From positions 930,001-994,000 of the forward strand of contig JAGTJL010000005.1 of assembly GCA_020746875.1 (NCBI GenBank): a stretch of DNA of 64,000 nucleotides, in the 5' to 3' direction. Both the position numbers and the translations under genes were made by a program. This stretch comes from Rhexocercosporidium sp. MPI-PUGE-AT-0058 (lineage: Eukaryota; Ascomycota; Leotiomycetes; Helotiales). Every line of letters begins with the position of its first letter. The stretch's first letter is position 1. The notes below the pieces were generated by a model. The model was not told where the DNA came from. It saw nothing but the letters and a program-made list of their open reading frames with translations, and made no database searches. Of this stretch, positions 45,179 to 57,435 are shown one piece after another.

Positions 45179-46832
45179 TCAATACAAGCCATTCCTCCGG
45201 CCGTTTCTCTGTCCAGTTTGACTCGCGCCAAATCCATCAAGCTGCAAGCCCTGTAGGCCCTCTCTACATCCTCCCACCTTCGATGCAACAGCTATCATTC
45301 CCTGCTCGAAATCGTTCAGGACTGCAATTAGCTCCGATCGAGCATCTTCTTGGCCGGTAGAAGATCCGTTTCTCTTGGCGACTAGTGCGTTGATTTGCTG
45401 TGCGCTATTTGCCTCGACAGAACGCAGGTGTTGCTCTATCTCGACAATGTGCTTTTGATATGTGTTCAGTGTGGTGGCCAGCTCATCGGCTGTTTGGGTG
45501 AAGAAGCTGACGATATCCTGAGCATTTGCATCGCCATTCTCTTGGACCCGGCTGTCATTTGCAGAGGGGTTTGACCAGACACCAGTATTATGATATTGAG
45601 GGGGGAGCTTCAAGTTATCAATAGCCTTGAAGCTTAACTTCGCATGCTCGGCATCAACCTTGATGAGTTTCTGGACGACGGAGATTGCTTGTGCGTCCGA
45701 ATCCTGAGCATTCTCGACACCGATGCGTTTTCTTCTGCAGAACTCGACATCGTTGGGGATCTGGGCTAATTGGTTGTTATGAGCTGGCATGATGGCTTCA
45801 CAGTCATTCTTGAGCTGCATTTGTGCTTGGATGACATCGTCGAAAAGCTTGATCTGCTTCTGTAGGTCGTCGTGAAGGTCATTGAATCGTGTAGTTCCTC
45901 GGAGCTGGCTAACATCGATTCTGACACCGGGGACTGTCTGCTGTTGTTGATTTGTAGATTGGCCCAGAGACAGACCACCGCCCAATGTGCTACCAAAGGA
46001 GCCTCCGCCTTGATTTTGATTGAGGGTGGGGAACATAGAGTTGGATTGTTGTTGGGGTTGCTGTTGATTCTGAGTCGTGCTTCCAAGACCACCACCACTA
46101 TACGGTCAGCTTGTTCTACACGAAGAAGAAGAAAAAAGCGGGAACTTACAACAACGACGTAGCTGGCTTAGCTTGATTCTGGCTCTGGTTGCTCAATCCA
46201 CTGAATAGTCCTCCTCCAAGCGCACTTTGTGCCGGTTGTGCTGGTGCCGCGCCAAATAGTCCACCAGCCTGCTGAGGTTGCGAGGCCGTGGTAGAAGCTC
46301 CAAAGAGACCAGTAGTCTGAGCTGGTTGTGTAGTAGCAGTATTCCCAAACAGCCCACCACTCTGCTGAGTGGGCGCAGCACCAAATAGCCCTCCAGTCTG
46401 TGGTTGCGTGCTTGCTGTCGCTGTCGATCCGAACAATCCTCCTGTCTGAGGCTGGGAAGCTGGCGTATTCGATCCAAACAGACCTCCAGCTTGGGGTTGA
46501 GTCGTCGTAGATCCAAATAATCCTCCTGCTTGTGGTTGACTGGTCGCTGTCGTCGATCCAAACAATCCTCCCGCCTGTGGTGCTGATGTCGTCGTCGTCG
46601 AAGCACCAAACAGCCCCCCTGGCTTGCTGGCTGCAGTATTTCCAAACATTCCTCCTGCTGCAGGTGTCGTACCTGATCCACTATATGCGATGTTAGAAGT
46701 GTTCTGAAGCTTGAAGTCGAAGCTGTTGCGCGGTCGATCGCGCGGTGACGGGGGTGCTCACAAGAGTGAATTGGCAGAATTTGTGTTGATACTTAAGCCA
46801 CCGGGTCCACTCGCAGATCGAGCCAGGGCCAT
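45179..46832 (-). CDS. NUP49: FG-repeat nucleoporin Nup49 (NSP49/Nup58-p45 family)
   Basis: Component of the central-channel Nsp1-Nup57-Nup49 complex of the nuclear pore. Exons 46762-46832, 46150-46680 and 45179-46097, introns 81 and 52 bp, both phase 2, give 506 residues. The first ~200 residues hold about nine GLFG motifs (GGLFGST, GGLFGAA and so on) in a Thr/Gln/Ala-rich, charge-poor setting, the GLFG type used for karyopherin binding. Next comes a Gln-rich stretch (STTQNQQQPQQQSNS), then from about residue 250 a helical, coiled-coil C-terminal domain (QLRGTTRFNDLHDDLQKQIK, VEFCRRKRIGVENAQ, QTADELATTLNTYQKHIVEI). This layout is the family's. It is divergent from FIP1, 232 bp apart. Confidence 0.93.
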
Positions 46833-47064
46833 TGTTATCCACGCGGGCCTTCCAGAAGTATCAAATCAGGGCGGTGACACGTCCTGCAGCTGGAATGGAA
46901 TGCGACCGCTGTGACCAGAGATTCTGAAGACGCGGCGCTGCCGAAATATCTCAAAGCTGCGCTAAGCGACAAGCTCCGAGTACTCGTACTGTACCTTGCA
47001 GCAGCAACGTCAAATCAACTCTGCGAAGCTTCTCTAGCAACAACATCAATGCAAAATCGCCAAT
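46833..47064. promoter_or_regulatory. Bidirectional upstream region, NUP49 and FIP1
   Basis: Only 232 bp lie between the two divergent ATGs, so the promoters and leaders are compact or overlap. It contains a G+C-rich middle with a CGCGG/CCGAAAT stretch, and no ORF. Confidence 0.65.
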
Positions 47065-48184
47065 ATGGACGTCGATGAAGATGATGACTTTTACGCGCCC
47101 GAGGAAGGTGCTGAGGAGTCTACAGAACAACCCCAAAAGACAGAAGCACCCGCCCCTCCCACAGATGCAAAGCCAGAACAAGAGGATGAGGACCTAGAGG
47201 AGGGCGAGGAGGAAGATGAGGCAGAGTCAGAGGACAGCGATTCAGTATGTGCAGACTGGGCAATCAGATGGACATTGTTTGACCACTATTTCAGGACATA
47301 GATATCATCACAGAGCGCAAAGATGGAACCAAGGCTGCCCCTCCATCGTGAGTTTTCCCACTTCGTACAGCCAAACAATGCTGAATTAGATACAGCCAAC
47401 CAAAATACAACGAGATCCGAAACATTTCCCAGAGGACAACCGCGAACGAAGTTATTGCAAAGCCTGCTGTAGTCAAGAAGGAAAAGGAAGCAACGAAGGG
47501 GACGCCGCAGGTTTCCGGCGCGGATCTGCCAGGGCTATCAACTTCTAAGATTGATGTTAATGCGAAGCCGATATACGAGCCTGCTGGAAAGCCTATCACC
47601 CAAGTCAACATTGACGAAGGTATGCTTACACATTCGTCTCTTTTTCTAGGTCCTCTGCTAATCCTCCAGACTTGAACGAGAATGACAAACCATGGCGCAG
47701 ACCAGGAACAGATATCAGCGACTACTTCAACTACGGCTTCGACGAATTCACATGGGCGTTGTACGCAAGCAAACAGGACTCCATCAGGAGCGAATTCAGC
47801 CCGGAGAAGATGGCAGCCAACCAGAAGAAGATGTTGGATGACATGAATATGATGATGTCCATGGGAGCGATGCCAGGAATGATACCAGGAGCAGCTGGAG
47901 GAGCTATGCCTGGGATGGAAGGAATGACACCCGAAATGCTTCAACAGATGCAGCAGATGATGGGTGCGGGCATGGATCCAAGTCAAATGGACCCTGCTAT
48001 GTTCGGTCAAGGCGGTGCTGGAGCTGGGGCTCAAGGTGGGCAGGGCTTTGGAGGCCAAGGATTTGGTCAAGGACAGAATCAATATGGCTATGATCAGGGT
48101 ATGGCCAATTCCGGAGACAATAGGAATCGTGGGGGCAACTTTGGTAGAGGGCGTGGTGGAAGGAGGGGTGGAGGTGGATGGTAA
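47065..48184 (+). CDS. FIP1: Pre-mRNA polyadenylation factor Fip1
   Basis: Subunit of the cleavage and polyadenylation factor that tethers poly(A) polymerase to the RNA. Exons 47065-47244, 47295-47347, 47396-47619 and 47670-48184 (introns 50, 48, 50 bp) give 323 residues, typical of fungal Fip1. N-terminus is very acidic ([20 protein letters not shown]). The Fip1 core at about residues 155-190 is clear: [20 protein letters not shown], then [19 protein letters not shown]. The rest is Met/Gly/Gln-rich, with [13 protein letters not shown] and [18 protein letters not shown] stretches, and ends in RGG-type repeats ([13 protein letters not shown]) likely to bind RNA. Confidence 0.95.
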
Positions 48185-51100
48185 ATCTGGAGTTGGTCTC
48201 CCTAATGGCGTTCGGATGCATCAAGAAAAAGGGGCGAGGAGTCCGGCTTTTCTGGTAACTAGCTAATGGTCACATAACGTTCCATTTCTTCCTATTTACT
48301 TTGTTCTTAGCGTTTTCTTTGAATTGTGACTTTGACAATGAGGAGCCGTGCTGAATTATGATGTGGATTTATGTCTCTTTGATGTGCTTTGCATGCATTC
48401 TGCTTTATTCCTACACGAGTTTCAAGCCTGGCAACTACTATCAAGGACGAGACTGGAAATTATGGATCTTGACAGTATTTTGGTGGGTTACCGACTTCAG
48501 GTGATGGCTCAGTAATCCTGAGCTGGAAAGTCCTGCACACGTCGAGGCTTCACCGCTAGCAAATACAAGGAACAAGCTTGGTAAATACCATACCTCTTCC
48601 TAATGCACACTAAGCTAACGCATCTAGGAAAGTTTGTAGGATATGTTTCCGTCCTAATGCAATACCTCTTATCTAAGTTATCCTGTATTATGCTCATCAG
48701 CTACAGGGGCCTTTTTCTTTAGGATTATGAGCAGCAGGGTCAGCTGAGGATCCGGTTTCGGAGCGACACGGCACACTACGATTTACGCGTGCCAATGCAA
48801 GCCAGAGTCTCATGGCATGTTCTGAATGCTTCAGACTGCCGGATTTCTTTTTTTTTTTTAAAAAATTAGACAAAGCTTTTGGGACTCTTGAAATGTGTCA
48901 GCCAGTCGAAATCCAGTCTGGACTACCAGAGTGCCCAGCGATCTCGCTCCCTTGTTCACTAAATATCCTTCTTGCTAAATGCTAATGCATAGATCATATA
49001 GAAACCATGAGGATACTACAATGTTATCTTTGCTCTAAGGTCAGCCTTTCATTAACAAAGAAAGCAGATTCTTACACTAGGCCTTGTGAGTTACCCATTT
49101 CCCCTTTTATTTCAAATAGCTAGATAAGTAATATATTCAAGTATCAAGCTAACTAGATGAGGAGTGCTTCACCATTCATTGCCTAAGTGAGAAGTAGTTT
49201 TTTTTTTTTTTGAAAACCTGGGATTCCACTTAGATCAAAGGTTTACGAATGACGGGCGCGGGGGCGAATAGTCAATTGTTCATCTCGAAGAGGACATATA
49301 CCATCTCCCCAGGTTTTCGTGTTCTATAAAATGGCTTGAAACTGTCTTTTAGGTAAGCACTCCCGTAAACTACCAGATAATTGTTATATTCTTTACAAAA
49401 TATTTTGTGAGATACTACTACTGTAGCTACTATTGAGAATTCAAAGTTTTATGATAGGTTGTTGACAGGTAACAGCTTTAGGAAGGGACAGTAAACATGT
49501 GAGTACTCTTGAAGAGATTATCTATGTACTCGACACGTCAAGTAACTCCTCTGGAATCAAAGTAACTAATGTGGAAAGCACCACAGATGCAGATGTGATT
49601 AATATATCCTAGGTTCTCAATAGTACAGTAGTCTCAGTTTACTCACACTTAGAAGTCCAAGCCACGTTTCTCGTGCTCTCACTCCACAAGGCGCTTCACG
49701 ACGACAAGCTGATCCGCTGCAGGAGATGGAAAAGCCTATTGCCTTGAAAGGAACTCAAACCTACTAGTGAATTTATAGAACAGAGCGAGGACTTTAAGAG
49801 CAAAGACGCCAGGTACCTTCGAAAGTCTGTCACTCACCCGTGGTACTGTTCGGGATGACAACAAGTACGCCTTAGGCAGGCGCGCCAAATGAGTAGTGCT
49901 AAAATTAGCTGCTCGGGAGAGATGGCTTTCCTCCACCCTTTATTCTCCTCCCCTTATTGTCTTCAACGACTCAATTGAACTCGCACAACTCATCTCAACC
50001 TTTGCGAAGCCTTCCTTAGTGTATAAAACATTTAAGTTCTCGTTTCAGCCCTCCCAAATGGCTGTTTGGACCTCTTCGAGCTTGTTCTGCACATCACCCG
50101 CCTCTCAGCGATTCCGCGGTGTCTAGAAGAAGCATTCAAAAGATCGCCTTAACAACAGGAAAGCATTACTTCCTCAATTTGCAAATAACTTGTACAGTAA
50201 ATCGCCCTTTGTGTCCATAGAGAGTCTGCTTCTAAACAACCACTGACACGTACAGAATATCGACTGCCTTACTAAGTGACCTTTAAAAATGGACGCATTG
50301 ATTATTGGGAGTTGTGTGCCTTTAATCTTTAGCTCTTTCGCTGAAAATTAACGCTATAGACAACACTTGTATCTGCAGACGTCCTTCAACAGTCACTCAT
50401 TGCATCAGGTTCTGTATACTAACCTGGAAAGCATTTGAGGAGCTCCAAGAACAAAGTAAGTGCTCTCGATCTGGATTAAAGCAATACGTTAAGGTTGTTC
50501 CTGCCCTTTAGTACAAATAAAACTTCTCGGCTAACCATACACACATGGAGACGGTAAGCCAGTCAAGTGAAGCGACTGTAGCAATACTTCTCTCACTAAC
50601 TCAAATCACATCGCTGAGATTTAACATTCAACGGACTGACACCACATTAACGCTGAAAGATTACTTTATTATGAAAAGTCTTCACTTCACATGTCATGCC
50701 TAGATCTACCACCAGGAAGAAGAAAAAACTTACAGATCTCTAATTAAACGTTGATCGTCAGTGGACAGCATCACTATTTCATTCTACGCCAACTGACCGA
50801 TCTCTTACCCTTAACTTAAACGCGATTCTTCTCAGAAGCAGCTTTGCTTACGAAAAAGCTTCAGGGGCCTGCCAGCAGCCGATCTCTACAGCTCCAAGAA
50901 CGTTTTGAGTCCATGGCAATAGTATTCTTTCTTTTGCTGATTCTCTTGGTATTGAGCCTGGCTGACTTTCCGAAGTTCCTAGATCTAACCCTTACTTCGT
51001 TAATTGTATATGACATTCAGTCCATACATCATGTCCATCGACATTTGTAGTAACATACATCTAGCCAGAATCACGTCAGCTACTCAGACCGTCTCATTCA

Positions 51101-54100
51101 TCTACTGATGTATGCAGACCTTTGCTCTTGTCCCATGAAGAGTCTCTTTAAGGCCGTTCGGGTTCTTTCCTAAGAGAATTGCAGATTTCTTATAACAGAA
51201 CTCATCTATAGATATGCATTATAGAGCGAACCAACATGATGTTCTGTTCAGAGAAACCTATCTGCTTGAAGGCCATATAATAGAAGCTATCTCAGGTTCG
51301 TGAATAGATCCTTTGATCATTCCCAGAACTGACTTCACTTACTTCCTCGAAGAGCACACATTCAACACTTCTACCCATCACCACAACCCAATTGCTTCAC
51401 CAGATTAGAGTAGTGAGGCATGAAACACAAGTCATGGATGTCTCAGAGCAGTCTAATCGATCCGAATGAGTGACGCTTACTACGGTGTATCCCCAGTGTG
51501 CTCATTGGACCCCCTATTGCTGACTCCATTGTTCGGATCGCAGTATATCTAGATGCACGACTCCAAAGTAGGTATCAATCCCCCTTTTCAAAGTATTTAC
51601 AGTTACGTGCACATATTTCCTTGCAATGAATGGTTCCTTGGCTTTGAGATTGTTTGCAATTATTTGAACATCTTTGACTTGACTAGTACGTACGAGCGTA
51701 CCATCACATTCTTTGCGACGTTGCTGCTTCCTGTGTTGCTTTAGATTTACGGATTTATATCGTTAGTGGTTGACAAGTAAAACCATGCTGAAGTTCACCG
51801 TTCTGACAGCTACTAAAAAGCTTGCTGAGTGGCTCTTAGGCTTGCACAATATCCTTCAAAATTGAATAAGAAGCCTGGATAAAATGATGAATCTTGTTAT
51901 TGACTGGAAATCTTCCTTCACGTATCAGCGGGCTGAGAGTTCCAAGGAATTAGAATCAGAATGTTGGCACGTCGAGTCAATTAATACAAGAGGGGAATGA
52001 GGAAATGGAATTACTAAGCACTCGATACCCTGAGCTAGATCTACAGAGCTTTTGCAACAGCACTCTGTTTCCCAACTTGATCTTGCGTTTGAAAAAACCT
52101 CCACGTCTGTCCATTCATGGCTCTTGCGCAATCGGCGAACGACAAAGGGGCATCCCCATGACCCCCAACAGCACTTAAGATATGTATGTTTCCATTCTGG
52201 TGGGTATTGCGCTGGAATGATGAGCGCGGCTCAAATACAGGCACTGTCATTCTGCGAGTCCAAGCAGCGGGTTGGAGAAGCATATGCGGAGAGGGTTGGT
52301 TGTTTACAAGGTCTTGGCAAACCCAAAATGCCTCTGGCAGAACCTCAAAGCTGTCAACGATAGCCAAAAGAGGTAGGCAACTGCCATGGAGCTCACTTCG
52401 TTACAATCAATGATTGGCAGAGTCCGCAGTCGAGATTATACACTCGGATGGAGGGAGAATAGCAGCCCTCCACAACAGAAGTTCGCTTATGCAACATCCT
52501 TGTCACCAACCTCCAAATACCTTCATCTCAGGACAGACAGAGCAACGAGAAGTTCCTTGAAGCTGTGCAGTTTGTGGAGCACAATATTAGACCGGGCACT
52601 GAAGACTGTCTCTACTGCTCCCTTAGTCAGCCTGCTTGTGGTACGGAATTGGCCGATGGAAAGTGCTGCTCTGGGTCACGAAGGGGAACCCAGCCACATC
52701 TGGACTGGAGAGGAAAGCTTTGACAAGTCTTGCCGACAAGAATCCGCTGCAAGCATTCGAAGAATACCTAGATCGGGGACCGCAAACTTCTCGGCGCTGT
52801 GAGAGTGGAGGGTGTCACGAGCATAATATCCCCCCAATTCCAGCTTGACGTGGAAGGGACTCCTTGTTTACTTTGCCGTATCGGGATTTTCTTGAAGGCA
52901 TTGGCCCTTTTACATCCACGCAGGGTACTTATCTCAATATTCCTACACGAGAGAGTGTCTGTCTCTCGTCCTGGCTATCGCTCTTTAGGAACTGCCAGCC
53001 TCGTCTCCGTTTCCGCTCCAAAAAGGCCATCACGCATCCCCACCCTCCTTCAACCTCCACCCTTCTTCAGACTCCATCCTTCCTTAACACCAGTTCTCCT
53101 TCAATCTACTACGTGGTTGAATCTTCAAAGCCATCAACCCTGCAGTAGAGCTGGACCAGCCTGTCCGTGTTTCTTAAGCTTTGCGGCGCTTTCAAAGGTC
53201 TGAGCATCATCCTTTACCTCCTTCAATACTATTGTCGTCGATCCTTAATACATATTCACCGATATTGACACTCTAGTCACGCTAGTCAAAGCGAATTACG
53301 TCGTTAGGCCATATTTCTTTCAGAGTCTCAGCCTCGTCCTCTGTCCTCGTCTACAAAACCCCCATCTCCTGCCTCCCACCTCCATCCTTCTTCAACTCCC
53401 AACAACCTCTCGAATCTCACCCCCCCCCTCCCCCCCACCTCGAAACCGACCTCGACCTCGATCTCGAATCCCGACCTCTATTCTCAACAACCTCCTTACC
53501 CATCAGTCCTTTACCTGCCACTTCTGGGACATCCAGCAGCCTAGTGTGTACCCCACTCGTCTCTCCAAACAAGAACAAACTATCCAAGACACCCACGCAA
53601 CACCACATATTTACGAAAGACCTACAGGTACGTACCAGAGTCAGGATCCAAGCAGTCTTCTACATGCCACGCACATACACAATGCATAGGGCGGCATACT
53701 TTGACCTATGCTTTATCTGCTAAATATTACGCTTTTTTTTCTTCTACTTTATTACTCTCTACATCTCGTCAGGATTGCAACTATTCGAACACAACTTTCT
53801 CTATTGAGATTGGGAAGCTACTAGGGTAATTAAAAACAGCGGGGACAACTGGTAGTGCCATTGTTGTGCCTGCAGAGTTTATGTCGAACCCATTTACTTG
53901 TCTGCTCACTTTTCCTCCGGCGCGCTCTACAAGCATTCACTTTCTGGTCGAACGCGCGCGCCAGCCTCATGTCATTTGTCATTATTCTTCAACCTACTTC
54001 CAACTTACTTCCAACCTACCTCTTTATACCTTCGACTACCTATTATCGTCTCAATATACTTGCACACTCTTATCCCGTACCATTAAGGTCTCTACTAGTA

Positions 54101-54789
54101 CGTAACATGTCTTGGCTCATACTCTCATCTGTTTCTTAATACAGTTTCTCTTCTTTTACTCTTTCTTATTATACGTCTATGTTTATTCTTGCATACATTC
54201 CTCCGTGTGGCTCGAGAGTCGAGAAGCAGTATTTGCTCAGCCTATTCACTTTCAGAATCAATATGCGACAATTCGAGTTCTGGAGTTCACCTTCTTAAAT
54301 TCGAGTTTCCAAATTGAATGTGGAACTCGAGATGAGTGACGAGGCCATTCACTCCACTCGTCATGCGCCATCACTTTCTGCTTCGCCTAGCATTTCAAGC
54401 CCCTTTTTCTTTAGGTCTCCAAGTCTCAGTAAATTTTTTTTTTCAATCTTAAGTAACATCTTCTGCCTTTATGTTCATTTGGTGTCTTCGCTGCCACATT
54501 CCTTTTCAAACGATATTTCTTTCTCCCTTCATTCTCAATCCAACTACATGATATTTCAGGTGTAATCGAATCACGCTCAGATAAGCGAAAATAATCATAC
54601 ATCGCATTGCTATCCACTTTCCATCGAAGTGATATCTTAGTACACAAATGAAGTAGAATGAGCAGTCTTAGTCTACATATTGAAGCACACATCCTCTTAG
54701 TCTTTCTTCCCCCCACCCAGCCCGCTCAAAATTACCCATCCTCTTACATATTTCACGGCACAGGCTAACGGCTTCTTTCAGCAGGCAAG
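48185..54789. other. Gene-poor 6.6-kb region and long upstream leader of the next gene
   Basis: No gene is supported from 48.2 to 53 kb. The sequence is AT-leaning, with poly-T runs near 48848-48861 and 49198-49212. At 52.0-52.85 kb several overlapping ORFs appear on both strands (103, 138 and 108 codons), one reading QFVEHNIRPGTEDCLYCSLS in a third frame; they may be remnants of one gene but I recognise nothing. From about 53.0 to 54.79 kb there are long C/T-rich tracts and many short upstream ATGs, the look of a long fungal 5' leader belonging to the 54790 gene. Confidence 0.5.
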
Positions 54790-57435
54790 ATGTCGAGTCT
54801 CGACTCGAATGGCCAGGGCGAATCCGCCAGCCGGGATCATGGCTCTCACTCCTACTTTAATTACGACTCCAGCAACGGCGACCTACAAATTGAGCCTTCC
54901 TTGATGAGTGCAGGTGGCAATCCTGGTGGTGGCTATCTCCTGCCAGCTCACAGCAGCGAAGACATGGCTCATCATCCTGTTGGTGGCTATGACAACAATA
55001 TCAAGTCAGGACATATGGGCAACACGCAATCCAGCTTCGTTCCTCATACCCCAGGTCCCTCCTTCGCGCGCCAACTATCTGGCATCGGCAATGCTTCATA
55101 CAGCTCTTCTCAAAACCCCCAGGATAACTCCCTTTCTATTGGCAATGCTCCATTCACCCCCGGCAAACACACAGCGTACGAGTCTCTTAACTACGAGAGC
55201 AACAGCTCCGGCAGTCTTAGACCTCAACGACCAAACTCCTTGTCACGCAACATGGATCAACTTCTTTTCACGCCAAAGATGGGCTATGCTCAGTCCGCAT
55301 ACAGCACAGCTGCTGGAAATTCTATGGCTGACTTGCAAGATTTCACTGGCATGAGCTTTGGTGACTTTAAGAGTCCTCAAGGCTCTCGAGGTCCTCGAGG
55401 TATGCAAAATACCATGAACATGGACATTTCCTCCATCTCCCAAAAGTACCAAGGCGAACAACGCTTCTCCGTCCAAAACCCATCATCCTATGGATCAAGT
55501 GGTAACGGTTTCGATTTTGGTGCAGGTGCAGGTGACTTCACGTTCCATTCACGAGGAGAGTACGGTCTTAGCGACTTCCAAGGCCAAAACCAGCTGTCAG
55601 CCGGACGTAGTGACTCAAATCAAGCTTTCAGAAATGGGCAGATGATGAAGCGGGAGAGACCCTTCGGTTCAGACACTGGAGAACAAGCCTATGGCTTAGG
55701 CACATACTCAAACCAAAAGGATTTTACTAAGAGAAGCGAACTCCACCAAATGCACCCAGATTATGTTCCGGACCATGGTGATGACGAGAACTATGGCCAG
55801 AATGGAAGATTCGCATATCAAAATGAGGAAAGTGATGGGGGTGTACGGATTGGTAGAACCTCTACTTCACAATCTTCCTCGAGCAATTCTGGTTCTGGCC
55901 CTTCGCGCAACACCTCGAAATTCAAGGCAACTATCAAGACTGAGGCCGAGTTCATGAAGATAGTAGCAGATCGCATCAGTGCTGTCGAAAAGACACTCAA
56001 CAAGAAGAGTCGCAAGAATGCTTATCCACACACCGACGAGGAGAAGCTTGAGTGCATTGGCAAGCTCTATGATGCAATCATGAACACGGATGATAAGATT
56101 GTGGACAAGGAAGCCCAGGATGGCCGCAAGGCTCAAGCTGCTCGTCGTCTCGATGAGGGCTTCTATCCACCCGAGGTTATTGAGTTCGCTTGCTGGGAAA
56201 TCTTGGTAAGCTATTTAATATTCCTGTGGATGAAAAGTATTGACAGATTGTTTTAGAGAAAGTGCAAGCAAGCTTCAAAGGGCGATAAGCTTGTTCCGTC
56301 TCATCACTTCGCCAAGCATGAAGGCAAGGAAGATCACACTACATTCAAGGACCGATGGGTAGCTATCACTAAGGCCTGCCTGGTAATTTCCCCTTGGTCA
56401 CTCAATTTTGATGCCAATTAACATTACTGCAGAATTCCAAAGCTGTTTGCAAGCAAATTCTCGACCCCTCTTACGTTGACCGTCTCGTTGATGCGCCATT
56501 TGGGCAATTCAAGGTAGGAACATTTCCTCTTCACCGGACCTAGTAGATGTTTTCTAACCATTCCATAGATGAAGTTGAACAACAAGAAGATTAATGCAGA
56601 GCGCGATAAGCAGAATAAGCTTGGTCGTCTTGCCATCAATGCTGGTGTCGGCGAGACTGACCTCCCAGCCATCGTGAAGCAGGAGGATGATGAGGAGGTG
56701 GCGGTGACACCAAGCAAGAGAAGTGCGTCACGCCAAAGAAAGTCCGCTACCAAGCGTCGTACACCTAACTACATCAAGTATGAGCACGACAACGAAGAGG
56801 ATGATAGAGAAGATAACGAGAACGGAGAGGATGACGATACATTCGAAACTCCTATCAAGACGAAGCAACCACATTCGATGGCAGTCTCCTCGCGTCTCAT
56901 TCGTACCCCTCACAAGCGTACTCCTCTCAAGACAACTCCGTCCTCCTCCGCAAAGGCAATGAAGCCATCCCCGTTCCCACAGCCAACTGCTGAGTTGGAC
57001 CGCCTTTATAGGCTGACTATCTGCCAATTTCTCCAAGTCCGTCCTGACAATGCAGACAAGTTCGATCTGGATGAACTTCGGTTTTTTGCCAGAGCCTATA
57101 ACGGTCCCCGGCAGAAGGAGCGATGGTACCACGAAAGCTTTACCAAGGGTGAATATCTGCTAGGTCATCGCCTCTACTTCAACAATGGAAAGAATTGGGC
57201 TCATTTCTGCTGCTCTCTTCCAACATTGCATCATTTTGCTACTCTGGCTGTTCAACGTGGTGAGCTCAACCAGAATAGTTCTGTCATCAAGGACCACCAG
57301 ATTGCCTACTACGATGTCACCAATAAACTTCACCTGAAGCAGGTTCTCGGCATCGCTCCCAATGCCTTTGGAATGAAGAGCTACACTCAGCCACCTCCAT
57401 ATGGCCCACAGACTCCACAGGAACAGGACGCTTAG
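54790..57435 (+). CDS. Large low-complexity nuclear-type protein of unknown role
   Basis: Exons 54790-56205, 56257-56382, 56433-56513 and 56569-57435 give 829 residues; introns of 51, 50 and 55 bp, all phase 0. The first ~370 residues are Ser/Gly/Asn/Gln-rich and probably disordered. A conserved-looking helical module spans about 380-560: AEFMKIVADRISAVEKTLNK, DEEKLECIGKLYDAIMNTDD, RRLDEGFYPPEVIEFACWEI, VPSHHFAKHEGKEDHTTFKD, VCKQILDPSYVDRLVDAPFG. Then a basic run (TPSKRSASRQRKSATKRRTP) and an acidic run that suggest a nuclear protein, and a final ordered block (LDRLYRLTICQFLQVRPDNA, KGEYLLGHRLYFNNGKNWAH). Reads like a fungal transcriptional or developmental regulator, but I do not know the family and no DNA-binding motif is visible. 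Confidence 0.85.

Noticed and set aside
46193..46681. 162-codon minus-strand ORF in another frame of NUP49
   Set aside because: Arg/Leu/Gln-rich frame shadow caused by the repetitive GLFG coding sequence.
47291..48082. 263-codon minus-strand ORF across FIP1
   Set aside because: His/Ser/Leu-rich antisense of the Met/Gly/Gln-rich FIP1 exons; FIP1 is certain.
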